NCBI GenBank assembly: GCA_002396335.1
Contig: DGXN01000006.1
Location: forward strand, 53,598-117,597
Origin: Bacteroidales bacterium UBA4231
GTDB taxonomy: Bacteria; Bacteroidota; Bacteroidia; Bacteroidales; UBA932
DNA length: 64,000 nucleotides
Direction: 5' to 3'
The position numbers and the translations under genes are program-made. This document shows, one piece after another, positions 15,785 through 24,903 of the stretch. Numbering within the stretch: the stretch's first letter is position 1; every line of letters begins with the position of its first letter. The notes under the pieces are model-generated. The model was given only the letters and a program-made list of their open reading frames with translations, ran no database searches and was not told the origin of the DNA.

Positions 15785-16819
15785 TTAAACCTCTGTAGCG
15801 GTGGCGAATTCAGAGAGGAAGCGCATGTCGTTTTCGAAGTAGTGGCGGAGGTCGTTGACCTGCCACTTGAGCATGGCGATACGCTCGACGCCCATGCCGA
15901 AGGCGAAGCCGCTGTATTTCTCAGGGTCGATGCCGCTGGCCTTGAGGACGTTGGGGTCTACCATGCCGCAGCCCATGATTTCCAGCCAGCCGGTTCCTTT
16001 GCAGATGTTGCAGCCCTTGCCGTGGCAGATATTGCAACTGACGTCCACCTCGGCGGAAGGTTCGGTGAAGGGAAAGTAGGAAGGACGCATGCGGATCTCG
16101 GTGTCCGGGCCGAACATCTCGCGGGCGAACAGCAGGATGGCCTGCTTGAGGTCCGCGAAGGTGACATCCTCATCGATATAAAGGCCTTCCACCTGATGGA
16201 AAATGCAGTGGGCGCGGGCCGAAATGGCTTCATTGCGGAAAACGCGGCCGGGGCAGACGACACGGATGGGAAGCGGCTGCGACTCCATGGTGCGCACCTG
16301 CACGGAGGAGGTGTGGGTGCGGAGCAGGAGCGGATTCAGATGCCCGGTACTGACGAAGAAGGTATCCTGCATTTCGCGGGCGGGATGGTTCGGGGGGAAG
16401 TTGAGGGCCTCGAACACATGGTAATCGTCCTCGATTTCGGGACCTTCGGCCACGTCGTAGCCGAATTTGCGGAAAATGTCCACAATCTGCTGGCGGACGA
16501 TGGAGACCGGGTGGCGGGAACCCAGGGGGAAAGCGTCACCGGGCATGGTGAGGTCTTCCTTGGGGGTGCTGCCGGCGTTGTCGGCCTGGGCGCTGGACTT
16601 GAGTTCTTCAATGCGGGAAAGGGCGGTTTTCTTGAGCTCATTGAGCTTCTGGCCGTATTCGCGCTTGAGTTCTGGGGCAATGGTGCGGAACTGCTCCATG
16701 AGGGCAGTGATCTCGCCCTTCTTGCCGAGGAAACGGACGCGGGCTTCTTCGGCCTCTTTCTGGGTGGTGGCTTTCAGCTCTTCCAGCTCTTTGAAAATCT
16801 GTTCAATCGCTTCTTTCAT
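15785..16819 (-). CDS. pheS: Phenylalanine-tRNA ligase alpha subunit, copy A
   Basis: Catalytic alpha subunit of the alpha2-beta2 enzyme that charges tRNA-Phe. The 344-residue protein has the N-terminal coiled coil (about 1-90) and the class II core: GSRHPVSIVRQQIVDIF, GPEIEDDYHVFEALNFP, motif 2 around RVFRNEAISARAHCIFHQVEGL, and motif 3 GFAFGMGVERIAMLK. It starts six bases after the small secreted-protein gene and shares its promoter. No pheT is near, which is normal in this phylum. A second full-length pheS lies at 50416-51450; over about the last 240 residues I find only six substitutions between them. Two intact pheS genes in one genome would be unusual. Confidence 0.96.
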   Translation of the reverse strand: MKEAIEQIFKELEELKATTQKEAEEARVRFLGKKGEITALMEQFRTIAPELKREYGQKLNELKKTALSRIEELKSSAQADNAGSTPKEDLTMPGDAFPLGSRHPVSIVRQQIVDIFRKFGYDVAEGPEIEDDYHVFEALNFPPNHPAREMQDTFFVSTGHLNPLLLRTHTSSVQVRTMESQPLPIRVVCPGRVFRNEAISARAHCIFHQVEGLYIDEDVTFADLKQAILLFAREMFGPDTEIRMRPSYFPFTEPSAEVDVSCNICHGKGCNICKGTGWLEIMGCGMVDPNVLKASGIDPEKYSGFAFGMGVERIAMLKWQVNDLRHYFENDMRFLSEFATATEV

Positions 16820-16825
16820 AATATG

Positions 16826-17242
16826 TTACTTCTTTTTCTTGTTCCTTTTGTCACGGGCTTCCTGGGCGCGGCGGCCGCCGGTTTTCCAGTATTTGGACCA
16901 CTGCTCCTTGGAGAAATATTTCTTATAGGTGTTGTCTATCTGCTGCATCCATTTGTCCTGGACGCTCTGGTACAGGTCCGGGTTTTCCACCTTGGCGGTC
17001 TGCATCTGCTCCATCTCTTCGGTGAGGGCTCTGTAGTCGTGGGTGAGGGTGGAGTCGACGTAGAATTCCTGCCAGTATTCCAGGTCCAGGAGATTGGACA
17101 GGCGCTGGACTTCTTTATCTACGAATTCCAACAGCTGCTTTTCCTTCTGTTCGGGGGTCTGCGGTCCCTGATCCTGGGCCCGGAGGACGAAAACCGACAT
17201 GGATAAAGCAATGACAACGCTCAATAAACGATAAATTTTCAT
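16826..17242 (-). CDS. Small secreted charged protein, unknown function, copy A
   Basis: A 138-residue protein with a signal peptide (MKIYRLLSVVIALSMSVFVLRAQ) and a soluble helical domain rich in aromatic and charged residues (LLDLEYWQEFYVDSTLTHDY, DKWMQQIDNTYKKYFSKEQW), ending in a Lys/Arg tail. I chose the ATG at 17242 because the signal peptide starts there; a TTG at 17263 is less likely. It is conserved in a second copy at 45880-46293, each time divergently facing a C69 peptidase gene across a short shared promoter region. Here pheS follows on the same transcript. Function unknown; the pairing suggests a periplasmic role linked to the peptidase. Confidence 0.8.
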   Translation of the reverse strand: MKIYRLLSVVIALSMSVFVLRAQDQGPQTPEQKEKQLLEFVDKEVQRLSNLLDLEYWQEFYVDSTLTHDYRALTEEMEQMQTAKVENPDLYQSVQDKWMQQIDNTYKKYFSKEQWSKYWKTGGRRAQEARDKRNKKKK

Positions 17243-17275
17243 ACCTTTGTAAACTGATGTCAAGACGCAAAATTA
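17242..17275. promoter_or_regulatory. Overlapping divergent promoters, C69 peptidase A and small secreted protein A
   Basis: Plus-strand TACCTTTG (17242-17249) fits the -7 consensus for the peptidase gene at 17304. Minus-strand TAATTTTG (17268-17275) fits for the gene starting at 17242. The same arrangement is kept in the second copy (46293-46328). Confidence 0.6.
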
Positions 17276-17303
17276 CGCAAATAATCGAAAAAGCCCAAAT
17301 ACG

Positions 17304-19094
17304 ATGAGAAAAACCCTTCTCAAAATCCTGGCCGTTGTGCTCTCCGTCGTGGCCGGTTCCGTAGACGGAAATACCTGTACCAATGTCATTGTCACGCGCG
17401 GCGCCACCAAGGACGGCTCCGTCCTGGTCTCCTATGCGGCCGACTCGCACAGCCTTTTCGGCGAGCTGTACTACAAACCGGCGGCCGACTGGAAAGCCGG
17501 TACCATGCTCAAAATCTATGACTGGGACACCAACCGCTACATCGGCGAAATCGAACAGGTTCCGCACACCTACCAGACGGTCGGCAACATGAACGAGCAC
17601 CAGGTCATCATCACCGAAACCACCTGGGGCGGCCGTCCGGAGCTGGAGGACAAGAAAGGCGGCATCGACTACGGCAGCCTCATCTATGTCACCCTGCAGC
17701 GCGCCAAGACGGCCCGGGAAGCCATCGACATCATCGTGGATCTTGCCAACACCTACGGTTACGCTTCCGAGGGTGAAACCTTCTCCATCGCCGACAAGAA
17801 CGAGGCCTGGATCATGGAACTCATCGGCAAGGGCATGAACATCAAAAACGGCGTGAATACCCAGAAGGGAATCGTGTGGGTGGCCATCCGCATCCCGGAC
17901 GGCGCCATCTGCGCCCATGCCAACCAGGCCCGTATCGGCAAGTTCCCCCTGAACGACCCCGACAACTGCCTGTACGCCCCCGACGTGATTTCCTTCGCCC
18001 GCCGGAAAGGCTATTTCGAGGGCCTGGACAGCGAGTTCAGCTTCAAGAAAGCCTACAATCCCGTCGACTTCGGCACCGTCCGCGGCTGTGACGCCCGTGC
18101 CTGGAGCGCCTTCAACATCCTCACCGACGGCTGGTTCTCCTTCTACGACGAAGACGGTGACGCCGTCACCCGTGATGCCTATTCATACCTGGATTACGTC
18201 ATGGGCAACAACCTGGAAGGCGACTTCCCCCTGTACGTGTTCCCCCGCAAAAAAGCCGGCGTCAAAGAAGTGGCCGACGTCATGCGCGACCACTTTGAAG
18301 GCACGCCCATGGACATGACCCAGGATATCGGCGCAGGCGGAAACGCCCTCCCGTACCGCTGGCGGCCCATGGAGTTTGAATTCGACGGAAACACCTATGT
18401 GAACGAGCGTGCCATCGCCACCCAGCAGACCGGCTTCTGGATGGTGGGCCAGGCCCGCAACTACGTCCCGGACGTGGTGGGCGGCATCCTGTGGTTCGGC
18501 ACCGACGACGCGGCAACCTCCTACCTCACCCCTATCTATACCAGCATCACCAAGGTGCCGGAGTGCTTCAAGGAAGGCAACGGCGACATGCTTCACTATT
18601 CGGACAAGGCCTCCTTCTGGATCAACAACCGCGTCTCCAATGCCTGCTACAAGATGTACAATGTCATGGCCCCTTACGTCCGCGCCAAGGCCGACGCTTT
18701 CGAACGCGAGCAGATGGAGCGCCGCACCCACTCGGTGGACAGCATGGCCGTGGTGATGTACAACGAGGTGGCCGTCAAACTGCAGAAGAAACTCTCCTCC
18801 AAAGGCGACGTGATGGTGTCCCGCACCCCCTTCTCCAAGATTACGCGCTACATCACGGACTACACCGTCAAGACCGCCCAGGCTCAGTTCGAAGCCTGGC
18901 GCAACCTGGAAGTGGAACTGCTCCTGAAATTCATGGACGGCAACGTGAAGCCCCAGAACGAAGACGGCTCCTTCAAGCATTCCCAGTATTCGGAAGGCCT
19001 CCCGGAAAAAATCGAATGGCCCGGCTACACCGAGCTTTGGAAAGAAACCGTTGCCCAGGAACATGGAGAAGTGATCCGGGTTCCTGAACAGTAA
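17304..19094 (+). CDS. Secreted C69-family dipeptidase (PepD-like), copy A
   Basis: N-terminal-nucleophile cysteine peptidase, 596 residues. A signal peptide (about 1-20) precedes DGNTCTNVIV; Cys25 is the expected nucleophile, exposed after cleavage. Family blocks follow: DGSVLVSYAADSH, ETTWGGR, GETFSIADKNEAWIMELIG, ARIGKFPLNDPDNCLYAPDV and TGFWMVGQARNYVPDVVGGI. The length fits Bacteroidota C69 enzymes, which release dipeptides in the periplasm and may serve peptide nutrition or peptidoglycan turnover. It faces the small secreted protein gene divergently and is followed 13 bases later by the phosphatase gene. A close homologue is at 46337-48139. Confidence 0.92.
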   Translation: MRKTLLKILAVVLSVVAGSVDGNTCTNVIVTRGATKDGSVLVSYAADSHSLFGELYYKPAADWKAGTMLKIYDWDTNRYIGEIEQVPHTYQTVGNMNEHQVIITETTWGGRPELEDKKGGIDYGSLIYVTLQRAKTAREAIDIIVDLANTYGYASEGETFSIADKNEAWIMELIGKGMNIKNGVNTQKGIVWVAIRIPDGAICAHANQARIGKFPLNDPDNCLYAPDVISFARRKGYFEGLDSEFSFKKAYNPVDFGTVRGCDARAWSAFNILTDGWFSFYDEDGDAVTRDAYSYLDYVMGNNLEGDFPLYVFPRKKAGVKEVADVMRDHFEGTPMDMTQDIGAGGNALPYRWRPMEFEFDGNTYVNERAIATQQTGFWMVGQARNYVPDVVGGILWFGTDDAATSYLTPIYTSITKVPECFKEGNGDMLHYSDKASFWINNRVSNACYKMYNVMAPYVRAKADAFEREQMERRTHSVDSMAVVMYNEVAVKLQKKLSSKGDVMVSRTPFSKITRYITDYTVKTAQAQFEAWRNLEVELLLKFMDGNVKPQNEDGSFKHSQYSEGLPEKIEWPGYTELWKETVAQEHGEVIRVPEQ

Positions 19095-19107
19095 AAAGCA
19101 GCGTGTC

Positions 19108-20367
19108 ATGAAAAGGCTTTTCCTCCTCCTGCTGCTGGTCCCCGCCACTTTGCTGGCGCAGGTCCCTTCCCGCGAGGCCTTGGAGGCCGATCTTAGGGAA
19201 AACATCTTCCGTGCGGGGATGAACATGGACCCGTACGAATATCTCCCCGGACCTCAGACACCTGCCCCGAAAGGTTATAAACCCTTCTATATCAGCCATT
19301 ACGGCCGACACGGCTCCCGCAGCAACTGGGAAGGGACCTGGTATGCCGACGTGCAGTCCAAGTACACCCGTGCCGCCCGGGCGGGCCTCCTTACGCCGAC
19401 AGGCCTCGCCGCTAAAACGCAGATCGACAGTCTCATCCTGCTGCACGACCACATGGACGGCCGCCTCACCTACCTGGGAACGCAGGAGCATCGGCAGATC
19501 GCGGCCCGCATGTACCGGAATTACCGCCGGGTGTTCCATAACGGCAGCAAGAAGGTCAGCGCCCGTTCCAGCATCGTTCCGCGCGTTTTGGTGAGCATGA
19601 ACGCCTTCACCGGCGAACTCGCCTCCCTGGAAGACGGTCTGGATTTCCGCTGGGATACCGGCGAAGAGCTCATGAAGATCCTGAGCACCGATTCCCCGAA
19701 GTGGGTGAAAGACAGCGTAAACGTCATCTTGGCCCGCCAGAAGGCCGACAATGTCCCCGACACCACTGACTTCCTGCGCCGCATCTTCACCGATCCGGCC
19801 GCCGGTGCCGCCCTTACCGGGGACCCTGTGGTACTGATGAAACAGACCTTCGACATGGCCTGCGGATGCGCTGCCTTCTTGCTGGACGACCGCCTCTTCC
19901 GCCTGTTCACAGAGAAGGACCTCTACGCCTATGAGCAGAACCTTGCCATGAACTTCTACCTCAGGCAGTGCAACTCCGTCGAATTCGGCGACGCCCGCAT
20001 GGTGTCCGTGAATCCCCTCATCCAGGACATCATCGACAAGGCCGACGCCGCCATCACAACGGGTGAATACTGTGCCGACCTTCGCTTCGGCCATGACTAT
20101 CAGGTGCTTGCGCTGGGCTCCCGCCTGGGGCTCGAAGGTATCGCCGACCGCCTGGACCAGGAAAGCTGCAAAAACTGGCCCGGCTGGCGCTACACCCCTT
20201 TTGCCGCCAATATCCAGCTCATTTTTTACCGCAACGCCAAAGGAGACGTCCTTGTGAAACCCCTTTTGAACGAGCGGGAAACCCGCATCCTGGGCCTCGA
20301 GGGCTTCCCGTACTACAAATGGGAGGACATGAAAGCCTGGCTCTTCGCTCACTGGCCCAAACCGTAG
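19108..20367 (+). CDS. Secreted histidine-type acid phosphatase (MINPP/phytase-like)
   Basis: Branch-2 histidine phosphatase of 419 residues with signal peptide (LLLVPATLLAQ). The active-site motif GRHGSR is at 66-71, and the distal HD motif appears in LRFGHDYQVLALGSRLGLEG. The length and the pattern resemble bacterial MINPP-type phytases, which strip phosphate from inositol phosphates outside the cytoplasm. It lies between the C69 peptidase and the XylR-like regulator, and with the alkaline phosphatase at 24900 it adds to the phosphate-scavenging character of this half of the window. Substrate not determined; another phosphomonoester is possible. Confidence 0.85.
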   Translation: MKRLFLLLLLVPATLLAQVPSREALEADLRENIFRAGMNMDPYEYLPGPQTPAPKGYKPFYISHYGRHGSRSNWEGTWYADVQSKYTRAARAGLLTPTGLAAKTQIDSLILLHDHMDGRLTYLGTQEHRQIAARMYRNYRRVFHNGSKKVSARSSIVPRVLVSMNAFTGELASLEDGLDFRWDTGEELMKILSTDSPKWVKDSVNVILARQKADNVPDTTDFLRRIFTDPAAGAALTGDPVVLMKQTFDMACGCAAFLLDDRLFRLFTEKDLYAYEQNLAMNFYLRQCNSVEFGDARMVSVNPLIQDIIDKADAAITTGEYCADLRFGHDYQVLALGSRLGLEGIADRLDQESCKNWPGWRYTPFAANIQLIFYRNAKGDVLVKPLLNERETRILGLEGFPYYKWEDMKAWLFAHWPKP

Positions 20368-20371
20368 TGTC

Positions 20372-21544
20372 ATGCGGCTCCTTTTCATCACCGACTTCAC
20401 CGAGCAGTTTCCCAACCGTCTGCTCCGCGGCATCCTTCGCTACTCCGAGGAAAGCGGAGAACATTGGGTGGTCTGCCGGATGCCGTCGGCTTACATGCGG
20501 CAGGTGGGAATCCGGAAGGTGGTGGATCAGGCCGTCCAGTGGCATGCGGAGGTGGTGATCGGCCAGTTCGAGCCCGGTGACAATTACGGACTCTTCCAGA
20601 AAAAAGGCATGGTGGTGCTGGCGCAGGACTACATCCGTAAATTCCCCGACATCCCCAACATTACGGCCGACTATCGCCGCATGGGCGCCATGGCGGCCGA
20701 CCGTTTCATCGCCCGCGGCTTCCGCGAATTCGCCTTCTTCGGCAACAACGGCATGTGCTGGAGCGACGAGCGCATGGAGGGCTTCCGGGACCGCCTGGAG
20801 GAAAGCGGTTTTCACGGGCACATACACATTTATGAAGGCCGTAACCGGGTCAGCAATCTGTGGTTCTATGACAGGAAGCGTCTGACCGACTGGCTCAGCG
20901 GTCTGCCCAAGCCAGTGGGCATCATGGCCTGCGACGACAACCAGGCTTCCATCCTGGTGGCGGCATGCAGCGTTATCGGCATCCGTGTCCCTTTTGACGC
21001 CGCCATCATCGGGGTGGACAATGACGAGATCGTCTGCAGCATGACCGAACCGTCCCTGTCCTCCATCGACGTGGATATCGAGCGGGGCGGCTATGAGTCA
21101 GCCCGTCTGGCGGAGCAGATGTTCCGTGAGGGCAATTATGTGGGGCGGGACATTGTCCTTCAGCCGCTTTCCATCGTCACCCGTACCTCGTCCAATGTGA
21201 TGGCTACCCGCGACACCGGAATCCATTCGGCCCTGGAATTCATTAACAGTAATATCGACCATAAAATCCTGGTTACAGACGTTCTGAAGCACGTTCCCAT
21301 GTCCCGGCGGCTGCTGGAGCAGCGCTTCCTGAAAGCCACCGGAAGCACCATCTACCAGTACATTTCCCGGCTCCGGGTGGACCGCTTTGCCCAGCTTCTG
21401 CTGGAAACCAGCGACTCCATTGCCGACATTGCCGCCCGAATGGATGAACCGGATCCCAAAAACCTTTCCCGTCGTTTCCAAGCTTTAAAAGGTTGCACAC
21501 CAAGTGCTTTTAGAAAGCAAAATTTGCGCAAATTGGGAGTATAA
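20372..21544 (+). CDS. XylR-like AraC-family regulator with periplasmic-binding-protein-type sensor domain
   Basis: Cytoplasmic transcription factor of 390 residues. Residues 1-275 have the LacI/PBP1 fold of sugar-sensing regulators (MRLLFITDFTEQF, NITADYRRMGAMAADRFIARGF, PVGIMACDDNQASILVAACS, IIGVDNDEIVCSMTEPSLSSI). Residues about 285-385 are an AraC-type double helix-turn-helix (LVTDVLKHVPMSRRLLEQRF, SIADIAARMDEPDPKNLSRR). It begins four bases after the phosphatase gene. The natural target is the amino-sugar operon that starts 66 bases downstream with its own promoter; the inducer would then be a glucosamine or N-acetylglucosamine derivative. Family secure, target inferred from position. 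Confidence 0.92.
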   Translation: MRLLFITDFTEQFPNRLLRGILRYSEESGEHWVVCRMPSAYMRQVGIRKVVDQAVQWHAEVVIGQFEPGDNYGLFQKKGMVVLAQDYIRKFPDIPNITADYRRMGAMAADRFIARGFREFAFFGNNGMCWSDERMEGFRDRLEESGFHGHIHIYEGRNRVSNLWFYDRKRLTDWLSGLPKPVGIMACDDNQASILVAACSVIGIRVPFDAAIIGVDNDEIVCSMTEPSLSSIDVDIERGGYESARLAEQMFREGNYVGRDIVLQPLSIVTRTSSNVMATRDTGIHSALEFINSNIDHKILVTDVLKHVPMSRRLLEQRFLKATGSTIYQYISRLRVDRFAQLLLETSDSIADIAARMDEPDPKNLSRRFQALKGCTPSAFRKQNLRKLGV

Positions 21545-21581
21545 TTTCGCAAATTAAGTCATTTTTGGGGGTACTGCCCAT

Positions 21582-21589
21582 TATATTTG
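21582..21589 (+). promoter_or_regulatory. -7 box of the amino-sugar operon
   Basis: TATATTTG followed by CA, 21 bases before the ROK start at 21611, in the only gap of this gene run. It implies that 21611-29471 is transcribed separately from the regulator. Confidence 0.6.
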
Positions 21590-21610
21590 CAGTAGCTAAC
21601 CCCTAATAGA

Positions 21611-22435
21611 ATGACACTCGGAATTGACATTGGCGGAACGACCATCAGTCTCGGGCTCGTAAAGGAGTCCCGGGTGGTGTCCAAAGTCCAGGTTCCGTCC
21701 TTCCCGGCCAACGCTTCCCAAAATGAGACGCTGGAGTATCTGGAAGCCTGTATTTCAGATATCCTGGTGCCTGAAGTGACCCGTATCGGCATCGGTGTTC
21801 CGTCTGTCACGGATCCCGTGAAAGGAATCGTGTACAATGCGGTCAACATCCCCTCCTGGGACATCGTTCCCCTGAAAGAGCGCCTGGAGCGGCGCTTTCA
21901 CCTTCCCGTCAGCGTAAACAATGACGCCAACTGCTATGCCCTGGGCGCCTCCCTCTTTACCGGCCTGGCCGAGATGCTGGTCGCCGTCACCCTGGGAACA
22001 GGCACCGGCGTGGGCATCATCAGCGACGGACAGCTTCTCTGCGGCTCCCACTGCGGAGCCGGAGAAATCGGCTCCCTGCCTTATCTGGGGCAGGATTATG
22101 AGAGTTTCTGCTCCAAGAAATTCTTCCATGCCAAAGGCGTGAGCCCCCGGAAAGTGGCCGATGACGCCGCCGCCGGAGACCCGGAAGCCTTGTCCTTCTA
22201 CAGGGACTTCGGCCATCATTTGGGAGAATTCCTCTCCGTGGTCTTGTTTGCCTACGACCCCAACCGCATTGTTCTCGGCGGGGGGATTTCGCATTCCTTC
22301 CCGCTCTTCCGCGACGCCATGTGGGAAACCCTCCGCTGCCGTTACCCGTATGCCGCTACGCTGGAAGACCTGGAAATCCTTGCCCTTCCGGATTCTGACG
22401 TCGCCCTCGTAGGCGCAGCGTCGCTTAATAGTTAA
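21611..22435 (+). CDS. ROK-family sugar kinase
   Basis: A 274-residue cytoplasmic kinase: ATP-binding GIDIGGTT at 4-11, catalytic Asp in VNNDANCYALG, phosphate loop LGTGTGVGI, and GAGEIG. It is short for the family and lacks the cysteine-rich zinc motif of ROK repressors, as well as a DNA-binding domain, so it is an enzyme rather than a regulator. Glucokinase, N-acetylglucosamine or glucosamine kinase activities are all found in this family. Leading an operon with exo-glucosaminidase, hexosaminidase and chitinase genes, it probably phosphorylates the released amino sugar. Confidence 0.88.
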   Translation: MTLGIDIGGTTISLGLVKESRVVSKVQVPSFPANASQNETLEYLEACISDILVPEVTRIGIGVPSVTDPVKGIVYNAVNIPSWDIVPLKERLERRFHLPVSVNNDANCYALGASLFTGLAEMLVAVTLGTGTGVGIISDGQLLCGSHCGAGEIGSLPYLGQDYESFCSKKFFHAKGVSPRKVADDAAAGDPEALSFYRDFGHHLGEFLSVVLFAYDPNRIVLGGGISHSFPLFRDAMWETLRCRYPYAATLEDLEILALPDSDVALVGAASLNS

Positions 22436-22440
22436 AGGTT

Positions 22441-24903
22441 ATGAAACAGATCATGCTTCTTACGGTGATGAGTTTTCTTATCGGCTGCACGGCGCTGCCC
22501 CAGAGCGGCCTCCTGACCGACTGGACCCTTCAGCGTCAGGACGGCGGTCCGGCGTATCAGGTTACGGTTCCCACCACGGTGGCGGGCGCCCTGAACCAGG
22601 CCGGCATCCTCGGAGCGGACCTCCTTCTGGAAGACCATTACAAAGCGGCGGACAAGACCCTCTTCGAAAAGCCCTGGGTATTCACCACCCGTTTCGGGGC
22701 CCGGAAGGGGAATGTCACTGTCCTCCGCTTCAACGCCCTCAACTTCAGGGCCGACATCGACCTGAACGGCCACCGGATCGCCTCGGCCGACACCACCTGC
22801 GGCTCTTTTGCCGTGCGGGAGTTGGACGTGACGCGCTTCGTCAAGAGCCGCAATACCCTCAAAGTCACCGTCTACCGTCCGGAAAGCGGTGAACTGAACC
22901 ACGGCTACGTGGACTGGAATCCCCGTCCCCTGGACGAAAGTATGGGTATCACCGGGAATGTAGAGTTAATCTCTACAAAGGATGTCCAGGTTGAGGATGT
23001 TTTCGTACGACCTGTCGTCAACCCGGACAACCTCTCTGAGGCCGGGATGTTGGTTAATAATTGGGTTTGCAACCGCTCGGAAAGTGCCGTGGAGGGAGTC
23101 CTGCGCGGCACTTACGAGGGCGGTTCGTTTGAAGTCCCCGTCAAGTTGGAAGCGGGCGAGAAGAAAGAAGTGACGGTAAGCCAGACCATCCTGAATCCCC
23201 GTATCTGGTGGACCCGGGAGCTGGGGTCTCCGGAACTGTATCATCTGAACGTGGCTTTTGTCTCCGGCGGTGCGGTGTCCCATCAGAAAGACGTCACCTT
23301 CGGCCTCAGGGACATCGAAGGCTATGTGGATGAGAACGGTCACCGTCAGTTCCGGCTCAACGGAAAGAAGGTTCTGGTGAAAGCCGCCGGCTGGACCGAC
23401 GACATCTTCATGCAGGACACTCCCGAGAGCATCGCCCTCCAAGTGGGTCTGGTGGCCGACATGGGCCTCAACTGCATCCGCTTCGAAAACATCTGGGGCA
23501 AGGACGACACCGTGTACGACCTCTGCGACTCCCTGGGTATCCTGGCCCTGGTGGGCTTCAGCTGCCAGTGGGAGTGGGAAGACTACTGCGGACTCAAGGA
23601 AACGAAGGGCTACGGCTGCATTAACGACCCGGTCTCCGAAGACATGGCCGTCCGCTACTTCCGGGACCAGGTCATCCGTCTGCGGAACCATCCTTCCCTG
23701 ATCGGCTGGCTTACCGGCAGCGACCGCATTCCCAACGAACGCCTGGAGAAACGTTATCTGGAAATCTATAACCAGTTGGAATACAGACCTTACATCTGTT
23801 CGGCCAAGGGCCTCACTTCGCTGGGCGGCCCTTCCGGCATGAAGATGGAAGGCCCTTACGAGTGGGTGGGTCCGGACTACTGGTGGACCAACACCACGGC
23901 CGGCGGCGCCTACGGCTTCAACACGGAAACCGGCCCGGGTCTGAATATCCCCCAGCTGGAAAACCTCCGCCGCACCGTGGGTGAAAAGGACCTTTGGCCC
24001 ATCGGCCCCAATTGGGCTTATCACTGCACGGCCTCTTCCTCGCACATGAACAGCACGGCCTTCCAGGAGAAAGTGATGGCCGGTGTTTATGGAGAAGCGG
24101 CTGATTTACAGGACTATATGCGTAAGGCGCATGCCCTGGACTACGATTCCCAGCGCGCCATGTACGAGGCTTTCCGCGGCAATGTGCCCAATGCAACCGG
24201 CATTGTCCAGTGGATGCTCAACAGCGCCTGGCCCAGCCTGTACTGGCAGCTTTACGACTGGTGGGGCGTTCCCACCGCCGGCTACTACGGCACCAAGGCC
24301 GCCTGCCGTCCCGTCCAGCTGGTGTTCAATTACAAGGACGGCAGCGTCCTCGCCGTCAATGAAACCATTCCGGAAGCTGCTGTGGAAGCTACCCTCAAAG
24401 TGTACGACATCCATTCCAAGCTTGTCCGGGAAGAAAAGAAAGAGATTACCTCCCGCGCGTACGAACCTGTCAAGGTGTTCGAGAAGATTGCCGGTCCCTG
24501 CTTCGTGTCCCTGGAGATTGACGGCCCCTTCAAGGCCCGTAACTTCTATGCCATCCCCGCCGGGGACAACGTTTACAGCGCAAAAGACGAGTGGTGGGGC
24601 GTAGAAACCGACAAGTATGCCGACCTGCGCTTCGTCAGCGAACTTCCTGAGGCCCTTGTCCGGATGGATATCCGGAAGACCGGCGACAGCTACGAAATCA
24701 CCCTCGAAAACGTGTCGGAAGTCATTGCCTATCAGAATATCCTGAAAGCCCTGGACAACAGCGGAAACCTCCTTCCCGGCGCTTTCTGGAGCGACAACTT
24801 CCTCTCTCTCGCCCCCGGCGAGAAATGCACCGTCCGGTGTACTCCCGGTCCCGGTGAACCCGTCTTTGCCTTCAACAGTTGGAACGCTAAACTCGCAGAA
24901 TGA
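22441..24903 (+). CDS. GH2 exo-beta-D-glucosaminidase-like lipoprotein
   Basis: Secreted lipoprotein of 820 residues (lipobox FLIGC). It has the GH2 order: N-terminal beta-jelly-roll (about 25-180), immunoglobulin-like domain (about 180-295), TIM barrel (about 300-620) and C-terminal beta domains. The acid/base position reads GSD (Asp428) instead of the usual Asn-Glu, and the nucleophile is Glu496 in NTETGPG. Together with CQWEWED this is the pattern of CsxA-type exo-glucosaminidases, which remove glucosamine from chitosan ends, rather than of beta-galactosidases or mannosidases. Its stop overlaps the start of the alkaline phosphatase gene. A mannosidase-like specificity cannot be fully excluded. 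Confidence 0.82.
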   Translation: MKQIMLLTVMSFLIGCTALPQSGLLTDWTLQRQDGGPAYQVTVPTTVAGALNQAGILGADLLLEDHYKAADKTLFEKPWVFTTRFGARKGNVTVLRFNALNFRADIDLNGHRIASADTTCGSFAVRELDVTRFVKSRNTLKVTVYRPESGELNHGYVDWNPRPLDESMGITGNVELISTKDVQVEDVFVRPVVNPDNLSEAGMLVNNWVCNRSESAVEGVLRGTYEGGSFEVPVKLEAGEKKEVTVSQTILNPRIWWTRELGSPELYHLNVAFVSGGAVSHQKDVTFGLRDIEGYVDENGHRQFRLNGKKVLVKAAGWTDDIFMQDTPESIALQVGLVADMGLNCIRFENIWGKDDTVYDLCDSLGILALVGFSCQWEWEDYCGLKETKGYGCINDPVSEDMAVRYFRDQVIRLRNHPSLIGWLTGSDRIPNERLEKRYLEIYNQLEYRPYICSAKGLTSLGGPSGMKMEGPYEWVGPDYWWTNTTAGGAYGFNTETGPGLNIPQLENLRRTVGEKDLWPIGPNWAYHCTASSSHMNSTAFQEKVMAGVYGEAADLQDYMRKAHALDYDSQRAMYEAFRGNVPNATGIVQWMLNSAWPSLYWQLYDWWGVPTAGYYGTKAACRPVQLVFNYKDGSVLAVNETIPEAAVEATLKVYDIHSKLVREEKKEITSRAYEPVKVFEKIAGPCFVSLEIDGPFKARNFYAIPAGDNVYSAKDEWWGVETDKYADLRFVSELPEALVRMDIRKTGDSYEITLENVSEVIAYQNILKALDNSGNLLPGAFWSDNFLSLAPGEKCTVRCTPGPGEPVFAFNSWNAKLAE

